Below, in pieces: positions 39,518 to 53,200 of a stretch of 64,000 bases of DNA. Source of the DNA: Cyclospora cayetanensis (taxonomy: Eukaryota > Apicomplexa > Conoidasida > Eucoccidiorida > Eimeriidae). Numbering within the stretch: position 1 is the stretch's first letter; every line of letters starts with the position of its first letter. The DNA lies in assembly GCF_002999335.1 (NCBI RefSeq), contig NW_020312125.1, positions 270,973-334,972 of the forward strand, in the 5' to 3' direction. The position numbers and the translations under genes are program-made. A model generated the notes under the pieces. That model did not search any database, had not been told where the DNA came from, and saw nothing but the letters and a program-made list of their open reading frames with translations.

Positions 39518-42302
39518 GAATGCACCAGAGACGAATAGAAGGCGAGGACCACTAAGGCGCTCCGTGGTAGCCGACCAGGCTACAACAAAGTCCTAGGCGC
39601 CAAGGCACATGCGGAGGTTGTTTGTGCATACATACACCGCATAACTGAAACATAAGACTCTGCTTTCACCCCAAGGCCAGAAGTTCACCGAGCGGAGAAA
39701 GATCAAAGAATGACCAATGGAGCAGCCTGGCCTTCAGATGCCATTCAGCGAAAGTGCATCCTTTGCAACGATGAAAGGAGCAGTCTATACCATAGCATGC
39801 TTATATCGAATATGAATCTGCATTTATTGCAGCTAATGGGAGAAAAGAGGGCGGAAACGGGAGAGAAGCATACGTAGCTGAGACCGAAGCCGAGAAGCTG
39901 GCTGAAGTCAAGGGGCCTCAAGAAATAGGACTCTTACGCGCTAGCCTGTTGTTACAGGAGCGTAGTCAAGACGATTTTGTAGGAGGAAGCCAAGGAACGA
40001 CAAGGTAATCAACAACTAAAGCTCATCAACAGGGAAAGAGCACGCAGAGTACCGGGCCTGCTGCATCGCTGGGGCGAGACGACGCTGGGGTTCCGGAATT
40101 CTGCATGCCCGTTTTTGTCTCTCTTTCCGCATCTTTCCCCCCTAGCTCCCATTTTCCGTGTGATATTCAACTCGAATAGACGGCTCGCTGTTTTCCACAA
40201 CTACTGCTTTATCGCTGCAGCTCCGCATGGGCCTACAATTGCTCCCCCCAGCCGGTTGGCTGTTTGTGGGGGGTACCCGGGGAGCAAAATTGCAGCTACA
40301 GGTCACACGTTTTTGCATGTGCATTATAAATGTAATCTTTGGCGCTTGATACTGCTTCTCGTGGGCTGGGCACTGTTTTACCAGAAGCTCTGCAGGAATT
40401 TTCTAGCGACTGCACCAGGGATGCACTGCGCTGCAACAAGGAAATTATGAAGCTGCTTGGATGTATGCTACCAGACTTTTGCACGGCTGAAAACAGTGTT
40501 TCGGCTCATTCGAAGCAGGATTATAGAGGTTAGCTGGCTAGACAGTCGGATATGAGGTTCCCGCAGCCCAATAGTTGATCCGTACAAGACCCTCCCTCAC
40601 ACAAAGTGGCATCTTAGGTGGCGAACCACACCACCTTAAGTGTGCACACACACACATTAGCCGCAAAATACACCCTTAAAACACTTCCCAAGTGTCTCCA
40701 GTTCTTGATGAGCGATCTGAAGCACCCATTGCATGTGGGCTGTGACAACCCGCCGACGAAGCGTCCGCATACGCCGATCCGCAATCAAATAGCAAAATGT
40801 ATGCTGAGGTAAATTTTTCTACCACTATCGAAACAACCTTATCCTCCGGTTTCCTGCAGCATCGAACCCCAGCTTATAGGGAAAGCGAAGCCGGGATCGA
40901 AACCCCTACATCATCCGAACAGTATACGTACTTAAAATGGTGGCCGCACAGTCCACGTTCGAGGAGATTCCACAGGATATAATTTTTATGGAAAATCGAA
41001 TAGCAGCTCTTAAGTCCTTCAAGTGGTAACTTATTCGATAAAAAGCATGCTAGTCCACCAATAACTGTGTGGGACCGTAACCTGGTTCGCCACAGAGCAT
41101 GCCCACCACTCCACATCGACTCACAGTGTATCCATGTGCAACGGTCTCCCCCACTAACCCACCCAACATTTGCTATTATATCCCTATGCAAGTTGGCAGC
41201 AGACTACAATGCGCAAGGCTAGGCCTTACAGTCCCACCGCAGTTTCCAACTTTATGTTAACAAAATTCACTTTTGCAAACGCGACAGACAAGGCAGAAGC
41301 GGTGAGACTATTGCACGAAGAAGGAGAGTGCGGGGCACGAAGTTTAAACTGAGCAGGTCTTTCAGGCCCAGAAGGGAACACAATAGAGAGCTGAGACAAA
41401 GAGTGATATATGCTACCTAAATGGAGACCTGTTGCTGCACTAACATACAACCTTATCTGTTCACTAGTTAAGTGTGATTTATCGCGAAAGCCTTTTTAAG
41501 AATTTCCTTTACTCGTCCTATACAGAAAGGCCTCTGCCATGTTTGTAGAGACCTCACCAGGGGGCGCCTGCTTGCCAATAAGAAGACAGACGAATAGCAG
41601 AAGAAAGGAGTGTAGACACATACGTGACAAGGGTTGAGCCTTTTGGCTGAAATGGTGGCGGGAAGAAGCAAACAGCCACAGTTTCCAAAAGGCTCAAGAG
41701 GCCCTCATTGGGGGGAAGGGGGAAATGAGGCCTCGTCAAGGTTCCCTCAGCTGTATATACACTGTATAGCGCAATGACTGCCGTCTAAATGAAGAATGCA
41801 ACACAGGAGGAACAGTTACAAACAGTGGGATGAAACACGCGGAAAGACAGACACATAACCTACTACCCCAGTATAACCTGTGTTGTGTTCTCTACGGGTC
41901 CCAAAGCAAAGTCTCTACAGATGCCTTTGCTGCAGCCTTTCTGCACTCCGCGTACCGGAGCCTTCAAGGACGAAAATGCAGAAATCCACAAAGGGACTAA
42001 TAAAAAACTACCCCATCAAAAGCACGCACCATTCTTTGCCTGGGGTGGAGAGGGGCCGCTGCCAAAGGAACAAGGCTGCAGCTACAGGGAGGCGAAGGCG
42101 CGAGGAAACCATAAAAGCCGAATGTAGGAGGTATATTTCATAAGCTAGGGAGGGGTCTCTTTGTGAGTTGGAGCTACAAAGAAGAGCGCCTTTCAGCGGG
42201 TGTTTACTACTGGCTATTGAGGCCCCGACCTGTCCCTTCTACTTGTATCTATCAACGTATAGTGATCATCCCGCACAAGAGGCACACGCCGCCATGGGCT
42301 CG
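39518..42302. other. intergenic, no supported gene
   Basis: A short plus-strand frame ending near 41352 (NFMLTKFTFANATDKAEAVR) and one at 41885-42127 look mildly coding but lack start context, splice partners or known domains. The last few hundred bases are the 3' flank of the CDC6-like gene. Confidence 0.4.
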
Positions 42303-45300
42303 CTACGCCTCCATGCCCCTACTGAAGTGTCCCTCTATATCGCTGCCCATGAGCTGCGGCTGAAGGCGTTTGATGGCGGCCTCTACAAGGGCGGGGGAGA
42401 GCTGCAGCTCCCAGGCCTGCAGCATAGGAAGGAGACACGGGGAGCCGGGCAGCAATAGACACTGTGTGGATCCTCAGGAAACAACAGGGAAAGAGCGAGA
42501 AACACATTGCTGAGACGGTAAGGGGGAAGGTGGAAGGAGCTGTGTACGCAATATGCATACTCACGCTAGGTCCCCCCCCTTCGCACAATGTATATGCCAC
42601 CATATAGAGGGAGGGCCGAGAAGTAGAAGCAGGCGAAGCCTCTCTGTTCATCTCTATATCGATGGGATCTACCTACAGATGTGGCCTAAATGTGGAGTGA
42701 GAGGCACAGTAAGCGGCTCTTGCACGCGCATTTGGAGAGGGAAAGAAGAACTCCGCACATGATTCCAGCAATTAGGCACCCGCAAGGTCAAGAAACAACA
42801 GACCACTTCCCATCCCGATTTCTTACCTGCGTTTTTGTCTGTGAAGCGCTAAAAATAGAATTCAGAGCTCCAGCACTCTTTCTCCCACCAAATCCGCCGA
42901 ACCCGCCTAAGCTGGCTCTGGGCCGTCTGATCCCCCTGCCGCCTCCCCCGAGCAGCGTTGGGCCCCCGGGGGCCCCCGCAGGGGCCCCCGAAGGGCCCGC
43001 AGCCACCATGAGACCCATCTGTTCAAACGACTCGACTGCATGCTTCCAGCAGCTGCTACGCATCTGCCCGTTCAGGAGATACCCGTGAGGCAGCTCCTCG
43101 GCTAAGAGGGCGTACTGGGCCTGCGGCAGCAAAGGAAGAGACAAAGGGGCCCCTGACTCGCCTCGCCGACGCAAAGCGGCAACGCAAGTGCATTGTGCGG
43201 GAGATACAGAGGGAAGAGAGGCGGTACAAAGAGAGGATGGAAGTAACTAGGCACAAAGGGGAATGCAAAGAAACGGAACGGCACGAGAAAGAAGAAACAC
43301 ATTGATACATGGAAGGGGGAGGGACTCTAGGCGAAAGCGGCAGACAGAGTAAGCAGCACCACACAGAATCATCACGGCGACCAAACGAGAGAGAAGGAAG
43401 GCTTAACATGAGGCAGCCGGAGAAGCAGGCAACAAAAGCGAGCCGAGCAGGCTGCCACAAGAGGGAGCCACCTCAAGAGACCCCTAGAGCCTCGAGGCCT
43501 TTTGAAGTGCGCAACATGACGCGCAAAAGGTTCACCAAGACCAAGGGGTGTTGCTTCGGAGTACTGTGGGCCGAAAACAGACTCCGCAGCATCCCTCTAC
43601 GGCACTTGGAGACCCTCGGAGAGGCCTCTTTGTCTGTGAGGAAGACGCCTACCTCAACTTCCTCAAGGGATATCTGCACACCGCAAGACTCTACTGCCGG
43701 CCTGTTCGAAGGGGCGATGTTCTCTGTCTGAGAGGACCTGCTCTCTTGGGAGGAAATCGCCGCTCCGCTGCTCTTCCTGTCTGCGGATCCATGGCCATTG
43801 ACTGCTGCGGGTGCAGCAGATCGATCCAACAGCTTCTTCTGTGCGGAACGGCAGGCTGCCAAGAGGTACACTCTCTGCATAAGCGGAAGCCCCTGAATTC
43901 TACTGACGACCTGCTGCTGATCGTGGCCGTAGACAGCGCTGGCTTTGGCACTCATTACACCCACTCCAATGACTTCGGAGGCCCTCTTGCTCAGGGGGGC
44001 CCCCCCGGCGTTACTTGGAGGGCCCCCACCACTCTCTTCACCCCCTACGCTGCACGCAGAACGCCGCGGACCTGAACCCGAGGCCCCGAGAGGGGCCCCC
44101 TCCGCCCCTCGCCGGCGGCCCCCGAGGGTACGGGGGCCCCTCAGGCCCACTAAGCCCTTCCTGAGAGACTGTGAGGAGACGCAGCTACTGCTGCAGGTAC
44201 TGTCTCGGCGAGTTCGGCTGGAGGCCTCCGAATGGGGTAGATGCTGCAGCAGCAAACCCGCTGGAAGAGTTTCTAAAGTGCAGCATGGCATCAGCTGCTG
44301 CTCGTCTCCCAGGGCAGGAGAAAGAAGGGGAGATCTAGCAGCTGCAACAGCAGCAACAGCTGCTGTTGCAGCTGCCGCTGCATCGGTGCCCGTTCGAGAC
44401 TCGCGGCTGCCCGCAGCAGTCTCTGCACCTTCGACACAAGTGCTGCAGGGGCCGCCGTCGCTGCATGCTGGTGCTTCCTCGACTTTCTTCTGGAGAAGTC
44501 GCAACTGCTGCTTGGCTGCCACAGCAGGGGTCAAAGAGACAGCCGCTGCAGCGGCGGGAGAGGGAGCCGTGCTGCACAAACTCTGAGGAGTCCCTGCAGT
44601 GGCCTCTAAGGCTTCGGTGACGCATCCTGGTGTTTCGGGGTTGTTGTTCGAGTGCTGATCTTCTGCAGCACACCATCCGACAGACATGCCCCCAGAGCCT
44701 CCTCTGCCTACGGCCTCCCCAAATACCGCTTGCAAACGTATCGCAAGCTAGCTACCCGACATGCAAAAGACACAGACCACCCCAAACTCAGCCTGACGTA
44801 CCTCCAGCATCCGCGACGCTGCGGGAGAGAGACAGGAGTGTGGGGGGAGCATCCACATCCGAGAGCTCCGTCTCCAGGGCAGACAGGATCGGCGGCTTTT
44901 TCCGAAGGGCCGATGAGACACACTGACCGCCTTCGCTTCGCCGAGGAGCCTTGGCGAGAGGAGGAGATGTGTAGCTGAAGAAAATCCCTTCAGTGTCTAA
45001 TGCAGGGGCCAAGAAAGTGCTAGGCGAACCGCCTGCCTGCTGCTTTTGCTGCGCGTGGACAGGAGGTGCCCCTTTTACACTCCTCGGGCTGGTGCTGCCA
45101 CTTCTTAGGAATTCCACGGAGGCGTGACGACGCTTCTCTCGCGAAACAGCAGAAACGGGGGAGGTGGGTACCTCAGCGAAGGCAGAAGAAGAACCCTGAC
45201 TGCCAGTCGCTTCCGTGGCTGCTGCCTCTGCCTGGAATTCCGTCAGTTTTTCCTCTATGGCCCGACTGCGAGCAGCATGCAGAGGCAGCCCACGAAGCAG

Positions 45301-48300
45301 AAACGCAGTTGCACGCGCGAAGCAAGGCGCAATTTATAAGGGCACGCATGCAGACGAACGGAATGCAGAACTGTCGGCCGCACGGGAAAGCAAACATAAA
45401 GGGGGCTTCTGTCGCTCTTTGCAACAGGCGGCTGCTACGCGTGAAAGGCAATGCGCACCAAAGTCCGCTCAGCGCCATGCGAATATCTCCATTTGAATTT
45501 GCAGCCTTCCTGGCAAAAAGCAAGAGTGCAGCCGGAGCGAAGAGCGGCGGCAGGGTCGTCCCTAGGGCCCCCTGGGAGGCCCCCCGAGGAACCGTGCGTT
45601 GCGCCAAGAGCTGCTTCCGTGCAGTTTCCAGCCGGGTGTTTATAATTTGCAATATCTCCTTCTCGGTGTAGGGGGATACAACAAGCGCCCTTATCCGTAG
45701 GCCTGACAGATAGCCTGCAAGTTCGGTGCTATTACTTATGGCTGCACACATACAAAAACAGATACACATTCACATACACATTCATATATGCATTAACATA
45801 TCCATACGCAAACACAGTCACATGCATATTTATATATGCATTGACATATCCATACATAAACACATACACATACACATACCTACACATGCACATGCATATT
45901 TATATATGCATTGACATATCCATACATAAACACATGCACATACACATGCACATGCACATTCACACACACATACATATTCATACATACATTGACGTATCCG
46001 TATACGAACACATTTTTTACATACACATAAATGCATACATAGACACACACACACACATACACACACACCCACAAACATATTCACATACACACTCACACAT
46101 TCACATACACATTCACATACATAAACACCTACACATACATAAAACCCCTATACATACACATTCCCATACATAAACACATACGCACGCGATGACGCAACGT
46201 AACAGTTGCTGCCGCAGACAAGGCGCTACCGAAAGGGAGGCACGCGGCTGCGCTGACTGCAGCGACTGTCCGCTGCAACAGGCGCCGTGATGATGTATCC
46301 TACCAACAACCAGAATACGGGATTGGGGATGAGTTGCTGCAATCGCGAGGGCAAGGAGGGCGTCGTGCTGCTGCTGCTGCTGCTGCGTGCTGCTGTTGCT
46401 GCTGCTCGAAGTTCGCATATCTGCGCGCGTCTGCCCCTTTGTCACCAGGAAGTCTGCCTCGTCAACCAAGCACAGCCTGCAGAGAGGAAGCATTTAAAGC
46501 GCACAGAAGGCCTCAAGAATGTGTCACCTGGTAGGCATACAGAGGCCACGCGTCCATCGGGTTATTATTGTAAAAACACGGAGCCTAAGATATATCTGGG
46601 GAAGCGACAGACACTGAAAAAATGAGTGCAGCCTTCTTACCAAAGCTTCTGTGCTCTGCGAGAAAATTCTGTAAACTTCTCGGCGGCCCCCACAATGCCC
46701 TGCAGCTGCAGACGCTCTCTCAGCTCCCTACAGCCATACACAAACATATATATACATTTTAATATATATATATATACATACATATATACACATCTACATA
46801 GACACACTTACATACACACAAACGCTCGTGCCTTCCCAACTGTACGTGCTTTGTGCCTGAATTTCAAGTGCTGCATGGGGACTTGCAGAAGAACGATCAC
46901 ACCAAAAAACTGCAGCCTCTACGGCTCCATCCCCCAACGTGCCTGTAGATGATGCTGTGGTGAGCAGGCCTCCCCAGAATGCGGCAGAGCAGCTCTGCGA
47001 GGAGCTGCACATCTCTCTCTCGGTGAGCGCAAGACACTGTCACTACCTGAAGACGATCACAAGCCAGCAGCAGCAAGCGACCCCACACGTAAGGCGCAGT
47101 CAACCCATCCCCTACCAGCTGCTGCTGGTGCATTCAAGTCCAAGAGCACGTGTCATCCTATCGCTCTGCCCGCATCTCTGTTAGAGGCCCTCGTTCCTGC
47201 TGCCTCCTCTCTCTGCCTTCGCATGCATATTTATGAATATGAACATCCATATATACATATGTGCATATATGTAGATATATCTATATCTATGCTATATATC
47301 CGTATCCACATATCCAGGTACCCATATGTGCAAACCTCTCGGCTGCTTCTGCCCTCCCGTGCATGCGGAGCGCTTCATTTCCCCGTCTTCTTTAATTTAT
47401 GTGCCAATGCCTCCATCACTCGCGCATACAAAATCGTGCTGCTCCTCTTCCAACAAGTGCTGCATCTATCTGCAGATGCACCTGCCTCAGAGACTTTGAG
47501 TCTACCTTCTTAGCTCCCTTGCCCTCTCTGTGCGAGCTCTCCTGCATGCATGCCGCCCTCCCTCCCTGCCTGCCTGCCTCTCTTTGACCCTCGACTGCTT
47601 CCCCGTATTATCCACCATCCCTGTCAACACCACCGCTGCCGCTGCTGCTGCCCCCCTCCTTCCTCCCCCTTTTCCTAAATGACGTCGTGCTTCTCTGTCT
47701 CTCTAGTGTCGCTGTCTCTCTACCGAGCTCCTTTCAGCTGGAAGCGCCGGCCCCTCAGGTGGTGAACTCCTGAGTATGCGCTTAAGGACTTGCCTGTTTA
47801 TTGCACGTCTGAGCAACCTTCGTTTCTTTCAGTGCTTCGGTGAGCGCATAACGTGCCAGACACGTCTTCCCCACGCCGCTGGGACCGCAAAGATATAAAA
47901 GGCCGCCTCTCTGTTCTGCCACGTGCCTAGGAAAACAGAACGGATGCTTGCAGAAAAGCGGGGTTGGTGCAAGGACAAAACTGGAAAAAAAGGAAGAGGC
48001 TTAGGTTTGAGCGCGCGGCTTTGCGGATGACTCATAAGCGAATGAAGCACAAAAAAACACAGGATACGCCGCCGAGAAGCCGCACAAATTCACAGAAAAA
48101 GTTGCAGAGGACTTCCGCCCCTTACCACAGAGCGCCTAAAGGAAAGGGGCACATATCAACACCTACCACGAGAGGAAAGGTTAATGAGAGAGATACACAC
48201 CAAAGGCACAGAGGAGGGAGAATCGTAAGAGAGATACACTCACACACACACACTCATACACAAGCTGAGAGGAGGGAGGCTTATGAGAGAGATACATGCA

Positions 48301-49321
48301 CAAGCAGAGAGGAGAGAAATTCAAGAGAGCGATACACACACCAAAGGCACAGAGCAGGGACTGATACGCAAGCAGAGATATATATATACATACCTCCCCC
48401 TCCAAGAAGGGGAAGGAGAGGGAAGGGAGGCAGGCATGCGGTTTGGGAAGCTGACTTGGAAACGAATTCTGTCACTGCGTTGGCATATTCTTCGCGGCAG
48501 CCGCAGTATTCTGCAGTAGAGGGCCGCAGACACTGCAGAGCCTGCGCATACAGCACTTCGAGATCCTGTTTTTTCCAGGCAGTTTCTTCACCGCGATGTT
48601 TCTCTACTACGGCTAAGGACCTGACGCCTTTAGAAGGAGAGGTGGCAACGCTGTGTTTGCTGCTGCCGTTGCCGCCGTTGGTGCTGCTGTGGGGGCCTTT
48701 GCACACGGCGGGCAAGTCTAGAGGGGAAGCGCAATAAGGAGAATTCGATGAGGAGGAAGCTGCGGCTTCATTGAACGGCGGAGAGCGGCCAAGATGGCGA
48801 AGTGCTGCACTCCCGGAGCGTCTACGCGTGAGGGGAGACGAGATCGAGACGGAGGAAACAGATACAGGCGAGCCAGAAGTGGCTGAGACGGAAGCAGAGA
48901 CAGAAACAGTTGCTGTTCGACCTCTCAGTGGATCCCCCTTCTTGGTCGTGGAGACAGGGGATCCAGAAGCACTGCTGCAGCCGTGTTTAACGGGGGTTGC
49001 GACACATCGTGGAGACGGGAAGGAGGCCCCCTGTCTGTTGCTGCTGGGGAGTGCCTGTCTCGCAGTGGCAGCTGTCGGTGTGCCTCTAATGAACAAACGT
49101 GTGAGACGTCTCTCTATGGGGGTTAGCTGAGGAGTCAGAGCCTTGCACTCTTGCCGCTGCTGCAGTTCGTCTTGTTGCGCCTCTTGCTGCAGCTGTTGCT
49201 GCTGCTGCTGCTGCTTGCGAGTCCTCCTCGGCCTGCCTGTTGACGCCCCCGGTGTTTTGTCTGCTGCTGCTGCTGCTGCTGCGGCAGCGGCAGCAGCAAC
49301 GCTGACCCCAACGCGAGGCAT
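42303..49321 (-). CDS. CDC6: CDC6/ORC1-family AAA+ replication-licensing ATPase
   Basis: Nuclear ATPase that loads the MCM helicase at origins. Exons: 49321..48456, 47926..about 47810, about 47173..47116, about 47069..46943, 46476..46304, 45741..45459, 45265..44802, 44662..43536, 43120..42827, 42416..42303. All joins fit in phase except those around the third exon. Order of motifs: polyAla, a basic NLS-like RPRRTRK, a cyclin-docking motif RRLTRLF, CDK sites (TPVK, SPSK), YCGCREEYANAVTEFVSK joined to HVAEQRGGLLYLCGPSGVGK (Walker A), ECTSSS, LCLVDEADFL (Walker B), SRILVV joined to AISNSTEL (sensor 1), VSPYTEKEILQIINTRLE, NGDIRMALSGL joined to CRAIEEKL (sensor 2), then a winged-helix region (LPLMQRVYLLAAC, WKHAVESFEQMGLM). 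Low-complexity inserts bring it to about 1,200 aa, roughly twice typical CDC6. There is no BAH domain, which favours CDC6 over metazoan-type ORC1. Confidence 0.88.
45736..46190. repeat. CA/TA-rich minisatellite in an intron
   Basis: Degenerate ACATACACATTC-type repeats. They include a longer unit of about 70-80 bp with the core TATATGCATTGACATATCC repeated three times. The array fills intron 46303..45742 of the CDC6-like gene, between the sensor-1 strand and the rest of the ATPase domain. Confidence 0.9.
46741..46812. repeat. (TA)n/(CATA)n microsatellite in an intron
   Basis: AT-rich dinucleotide repeats in the intron before the Walker B exon of the CDC6-like gene. Confidence 0.85.
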
Positions 49322-50278
49322 TGTTTTGCCTCCCGCTCTGTTTTGGGAACGGCCGGTGGGAATATTGGAGTTTACGAGTGGTAAGATAGGCGCCCTAGAG
49401 AGTGCACAGTGAGTCTCAGGCTGTAGAGGCGGAGACACGAGGACTTGTATTCATGGACCTCCTCTCAAGGGGGCAGTGAGGCCCTTGGTGGCCAGCGGGT
49501 ATGGCCCTTAAACACTTGGGGGGAGAGCAGGACAGACGCTGACGTTATCACCGCTGCTGCTGTCGCCTCAGCTACAAAACGAAGCCTAAAAGTATCTTAG
49601 AAACACAAGGAACGAGCAGAGGAGAGGCCGCTGGTGTAGCGCGGGGTGGCTGTTGGGGAGCGGTGGCGAGAGGGGGGTTTAGAGCAACACAGAGCCTGTG
49701 GTGTCTGGGGGTTCGTTAGGTATTGAACGAAATAGTTAACCCGGAAATTAAGTGGTTCAAATGGCAAGAAATAGAATAACTAACTCATTATGCTTGGCCT
49801 GGTTTTCGCGTAGTCAAATCCTTTAGACAAAAAGTTGCCCTGTTTCTCTCATCCTCCGCAGCAGAGTAGGTTCACTACAGCAACAACACTGCAAATAATG
49901 CAGCAGATAGGTCTGCTTCCGTGTTTACACAAAAAATAGCGCCTCGTAAAGCGGATAATGTTTGGTACATAGGTGTTCTCAAGCTTTCTAAATGAGATAG
50001 CGAAAACATACGACACGTACTGCAAGACAGCTACAAACATAGGAAGCGACTCCCCAGGGTCGTGGCAGGTGGCTAGCAGCCCTCAAAAATACATCATTGC
50101 AAAGCGTGAGAAACTTTTGTGTTTAGGTATCCTGGAAGTATGCATGTGTGTGTGTGTGTGGCTTTCACTCTATCATCGACGTGGGACTTTTTCCTCGCCT
50201 CTGCTATTTCCCTCCCTTTCCAGCTTTTGTTTCTCCCCCGTCCCTCTCAATAACTACTATCATTTCTTCGCTAGCAGC
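49322..50278. promoter_or_regulatory. divergent intergenic region between CDC6-like and CIMIP2-like genes
   Basis: About 1 kb between two outward-facing start codons. It must contain both promoters. No specific motif can be named. The G-rich stretch 49620-49680 may be 5' leader of the CDC6-like gene. Confidence 0.4.
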
Positions 50279-53200
50279 ATGACTAGCATGTTCTCCCCGC
50301 CTGGAATATACTTTATAAGAATTAAAGTTCCTCCGTTGCTCGCTGCGGACGAAAGCAGGCCACCACCATCAGATGTCAACTTTCGACAAGCCAGAAAGGT
50401 AATATCCTTCGGGCACCACACTCAGGACTCTGATGCATCTTTTTAAGGCAGATATGTGGTACAAGAATGATTGGGCCTGGGCATACACATGGTCTTGCTA
50501 CTGTGCACAAGCAGCAGCTGCTGCACCAACGCTAGCTAGGCATTGCTGTCGTCAAAACCGCTCATATGAGCCAGCGGGTTAAACATGCTGATAGACCCTT
50601 TTTTAAAGAGACGCCGGAGAGCATAAAAGTGTTCTTCATACGCTACTACGTCAATGGTGCAGCCAGTAGGCTTTCGTCCTGGTGGCACATACAGTGCTTT
50701 AGCGGGGAAAAGCAAATACTCCAGATTTAGAGACTAACATATGCCTTCGCGCCCATTCTCTCACGGCACATGCGTTGAGGAGCGGTCCAACTCTATTCAT
50801 CTTTGGAGTATAGCTCAAATAACGAAAGTTTGTGCAGCTAGTGCACAGAAATCAACTGCGGTGAGTGCTCCGTAAGGGGGACGGCAGTAGCAACAATCGT
50901 GGAAGGCATGGCACGAGGTGCGACAGGCAGCTACGGTAGGGTCACAGGAACAGCCATGCACTAATCATACACAGAGAATACGCCGAAAGATTGCACAGAT
51001 GGCAGTGTGCAAGGCAAGAAGTTACTGAGCAGCACTTACAGCAGCAGCAACAGCAAGAGTCTGAACCCCGCCAGGTGCATTTGCTGTGTATTAGTCCAAA
51101 GACTGTTGTTCGAGTCTGCCCAATCGTTCATTCGTCGTCTTTAGTAGAAGATCCAGCGCTGCTGCGTCGTCTTCCTCGCATATGCGTATGTGCATGTGAG
51201 TATATTTGAGCATATTTCCTTGGAGACTCTAGCCCCCTTGCAACACCGAGCGTCGTTTTTCGCTGCAAGCTTGTCAGAAGCCACAGCACCTGAAGTGCTT
51301 TCACAGGAAGGTACAAGCGGCAGTTGAAACAGCTGGGCCAGGATTTGCACTCGTGTACCGTACAACCAGTGTAAGTCCTTAACATATAAAATTTAGCAGC
51401 GGCAGCACAGCTTCCACGAAAAAGCAAGCGCTCTTCTTCTCGCAAACGGGTGAAGCCAAACAAAGCCAGGCATATGTATGAAGCACGACGCAGCTAGGAA
51501 GGTCAGTGCGCTCCAAGTACGGAAGAGAAGCTTCTCCTTCTTTCAGCTTTCACTATTTTGAGGTTTCCTTAAGTTTCATGCGGCTAGTGGCTTGAAATAG
51601 ACAATGCATGGCTAGCTGCAAAGCAACAAGTCTATCCCGACGCCTTTTATCCCAGTGAAGCTCGCGCAGGGAGAACCTACTGTTCGAAGTCCTGCGGGCG
51701 GAAGCTTTATATTCCGCAATAATTTTATCCTAAAATACTGCTTCTGCAGATTGGAGAGATTTAAGCATGCAAATGCGTACCCCGCGGAGTTGTGCTGCCA
51801 GCACTTCCGGCACACTTGATTGCCAATTTGCACAAAGCCAACGTAGTATAGTAAGTCAATCGCACCTTGAATCTCATGACTGCTATCGTAGGGGAACGTG
51901 GGACAATTTGTTATGCCTCGAGCTCCTGCCCTAATTTTTCCTGTCAGATGGTGGTGGCATCCTGGTGAATGATAGACCAAACAGGCAACTAGACAAAAAA
52001 CTGTTTTCTTAAGCTTATTTGTCCTGTATCTGAGCATTGAAATGGGGAGAGCGAGTAAACGACGGAGTGACCCTTGACTCCTCTGGGGGCATGCGGAGAA
52101 AGGGCAGAAAACGAACAGAAATAAGGTGAGAAGCACGCTAGAATTACATCGTACAACTGAGCCAAAATTGGAGTTTTCTGTGATTCCTGTTAGCAACCTT
52201 TCCAAAGTGAAGCAATACATGCGTTCCTACAAAAAACCTGAGTGCAGCCCGTCTGCGCTCGGTTGCCAGCCCCCAAGTCAACAGCGTTTTAAAAATAATT
52301 TCTAGAGAGCGCGCTACTTGGGGGTTCCTTGATTGGCCCTGCTTGTGAAAGGTATATTTTTCTCTCTCCTTTGGTAGCTCTTAATGGCTGGGTACGTCAA
52401 CCGTAGGACCTCCATTCTGTTTCGTTCCTCCTCCCTCTCCTTGTTTTGCTCTTTCGCAAATGGAGCTGTCTGTACCGGGAGGCTATGGAATGCTCGATAA
52501 ACAAGGCCGGCAGAAAGACCCAAATATGTACAGGACGAGCTATAACGATATGTGCAAAGGGGTAAGAGCGCCTGCTTCATGTAGAGGCAATACAGAATGG
52601 TGCACTAGCCTAAAACTGGCACTGCTTTAAACACCTTAAGTATGGGGCTATGCTGCGGCTTAGACTATACTGTTCAAATATACAACACGCCAAAGAAATT
52701 TTGTGCTCGCTTACAAGTCGAATTCATTGAAGAAGTGGTGTCGGGAGAGTGGCACGTACACGTACATATGTGTGGAAATTTTGGGTATAAATACCTTCTT
52801 AAGTACGGCAGAGGGATAGGGCCAGGCTCCCACGCATGCGTATCACCACTTTACCCCTCAAGATTATTACACCTCTAGACAGCGCCACAAAACATTCTCT
52901 GTGGCACATATGGGCAGCACATGGCCATGAAGGCAGCTAACTACGGCGGCAGATGCACATAGAGGTTCATCCAGACAGGTACATCAGGGCAGAAGCATAC
53001 CAAAAGTCAAGCGGGCAAATTAGATTGGAGCCGCAGTGCCGCGCCGAAGTTTTGCACATTGAAAAGTCCCCCCTGTACGCCCACCGGCAAATGCGCGCGC
53101 TCGCGACTACAGCTAAACATGGCAGCACCCTTCATATATGCGAAGTTGCACAATATCTATTGCCATAGGTCCTCAACTGGTTAGGAGGGAAAGATCGCAC

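Noticed and set aside
40880..40905. GGGATCGAAACCCC resembling a tRNA T-arm
   Set aside because: The T-loop lacks the GTTC start and no matching D-arm, anticodon stem or acceptor stem surrounds it.
45726..46173. His/Ile/Thr-rich frames in the CA/TA minisatellite
   Set aside because: Pure translation of the repeat; it lies inside an intron.
47964..48737. 257-codon plus-strand frame opposite the CDC6-like gene
   Set aside because: Mostly Arg/Thr/His from GAGA/CACA repeats in an intron. The minus strand carries the conserved AAA+ motifs.
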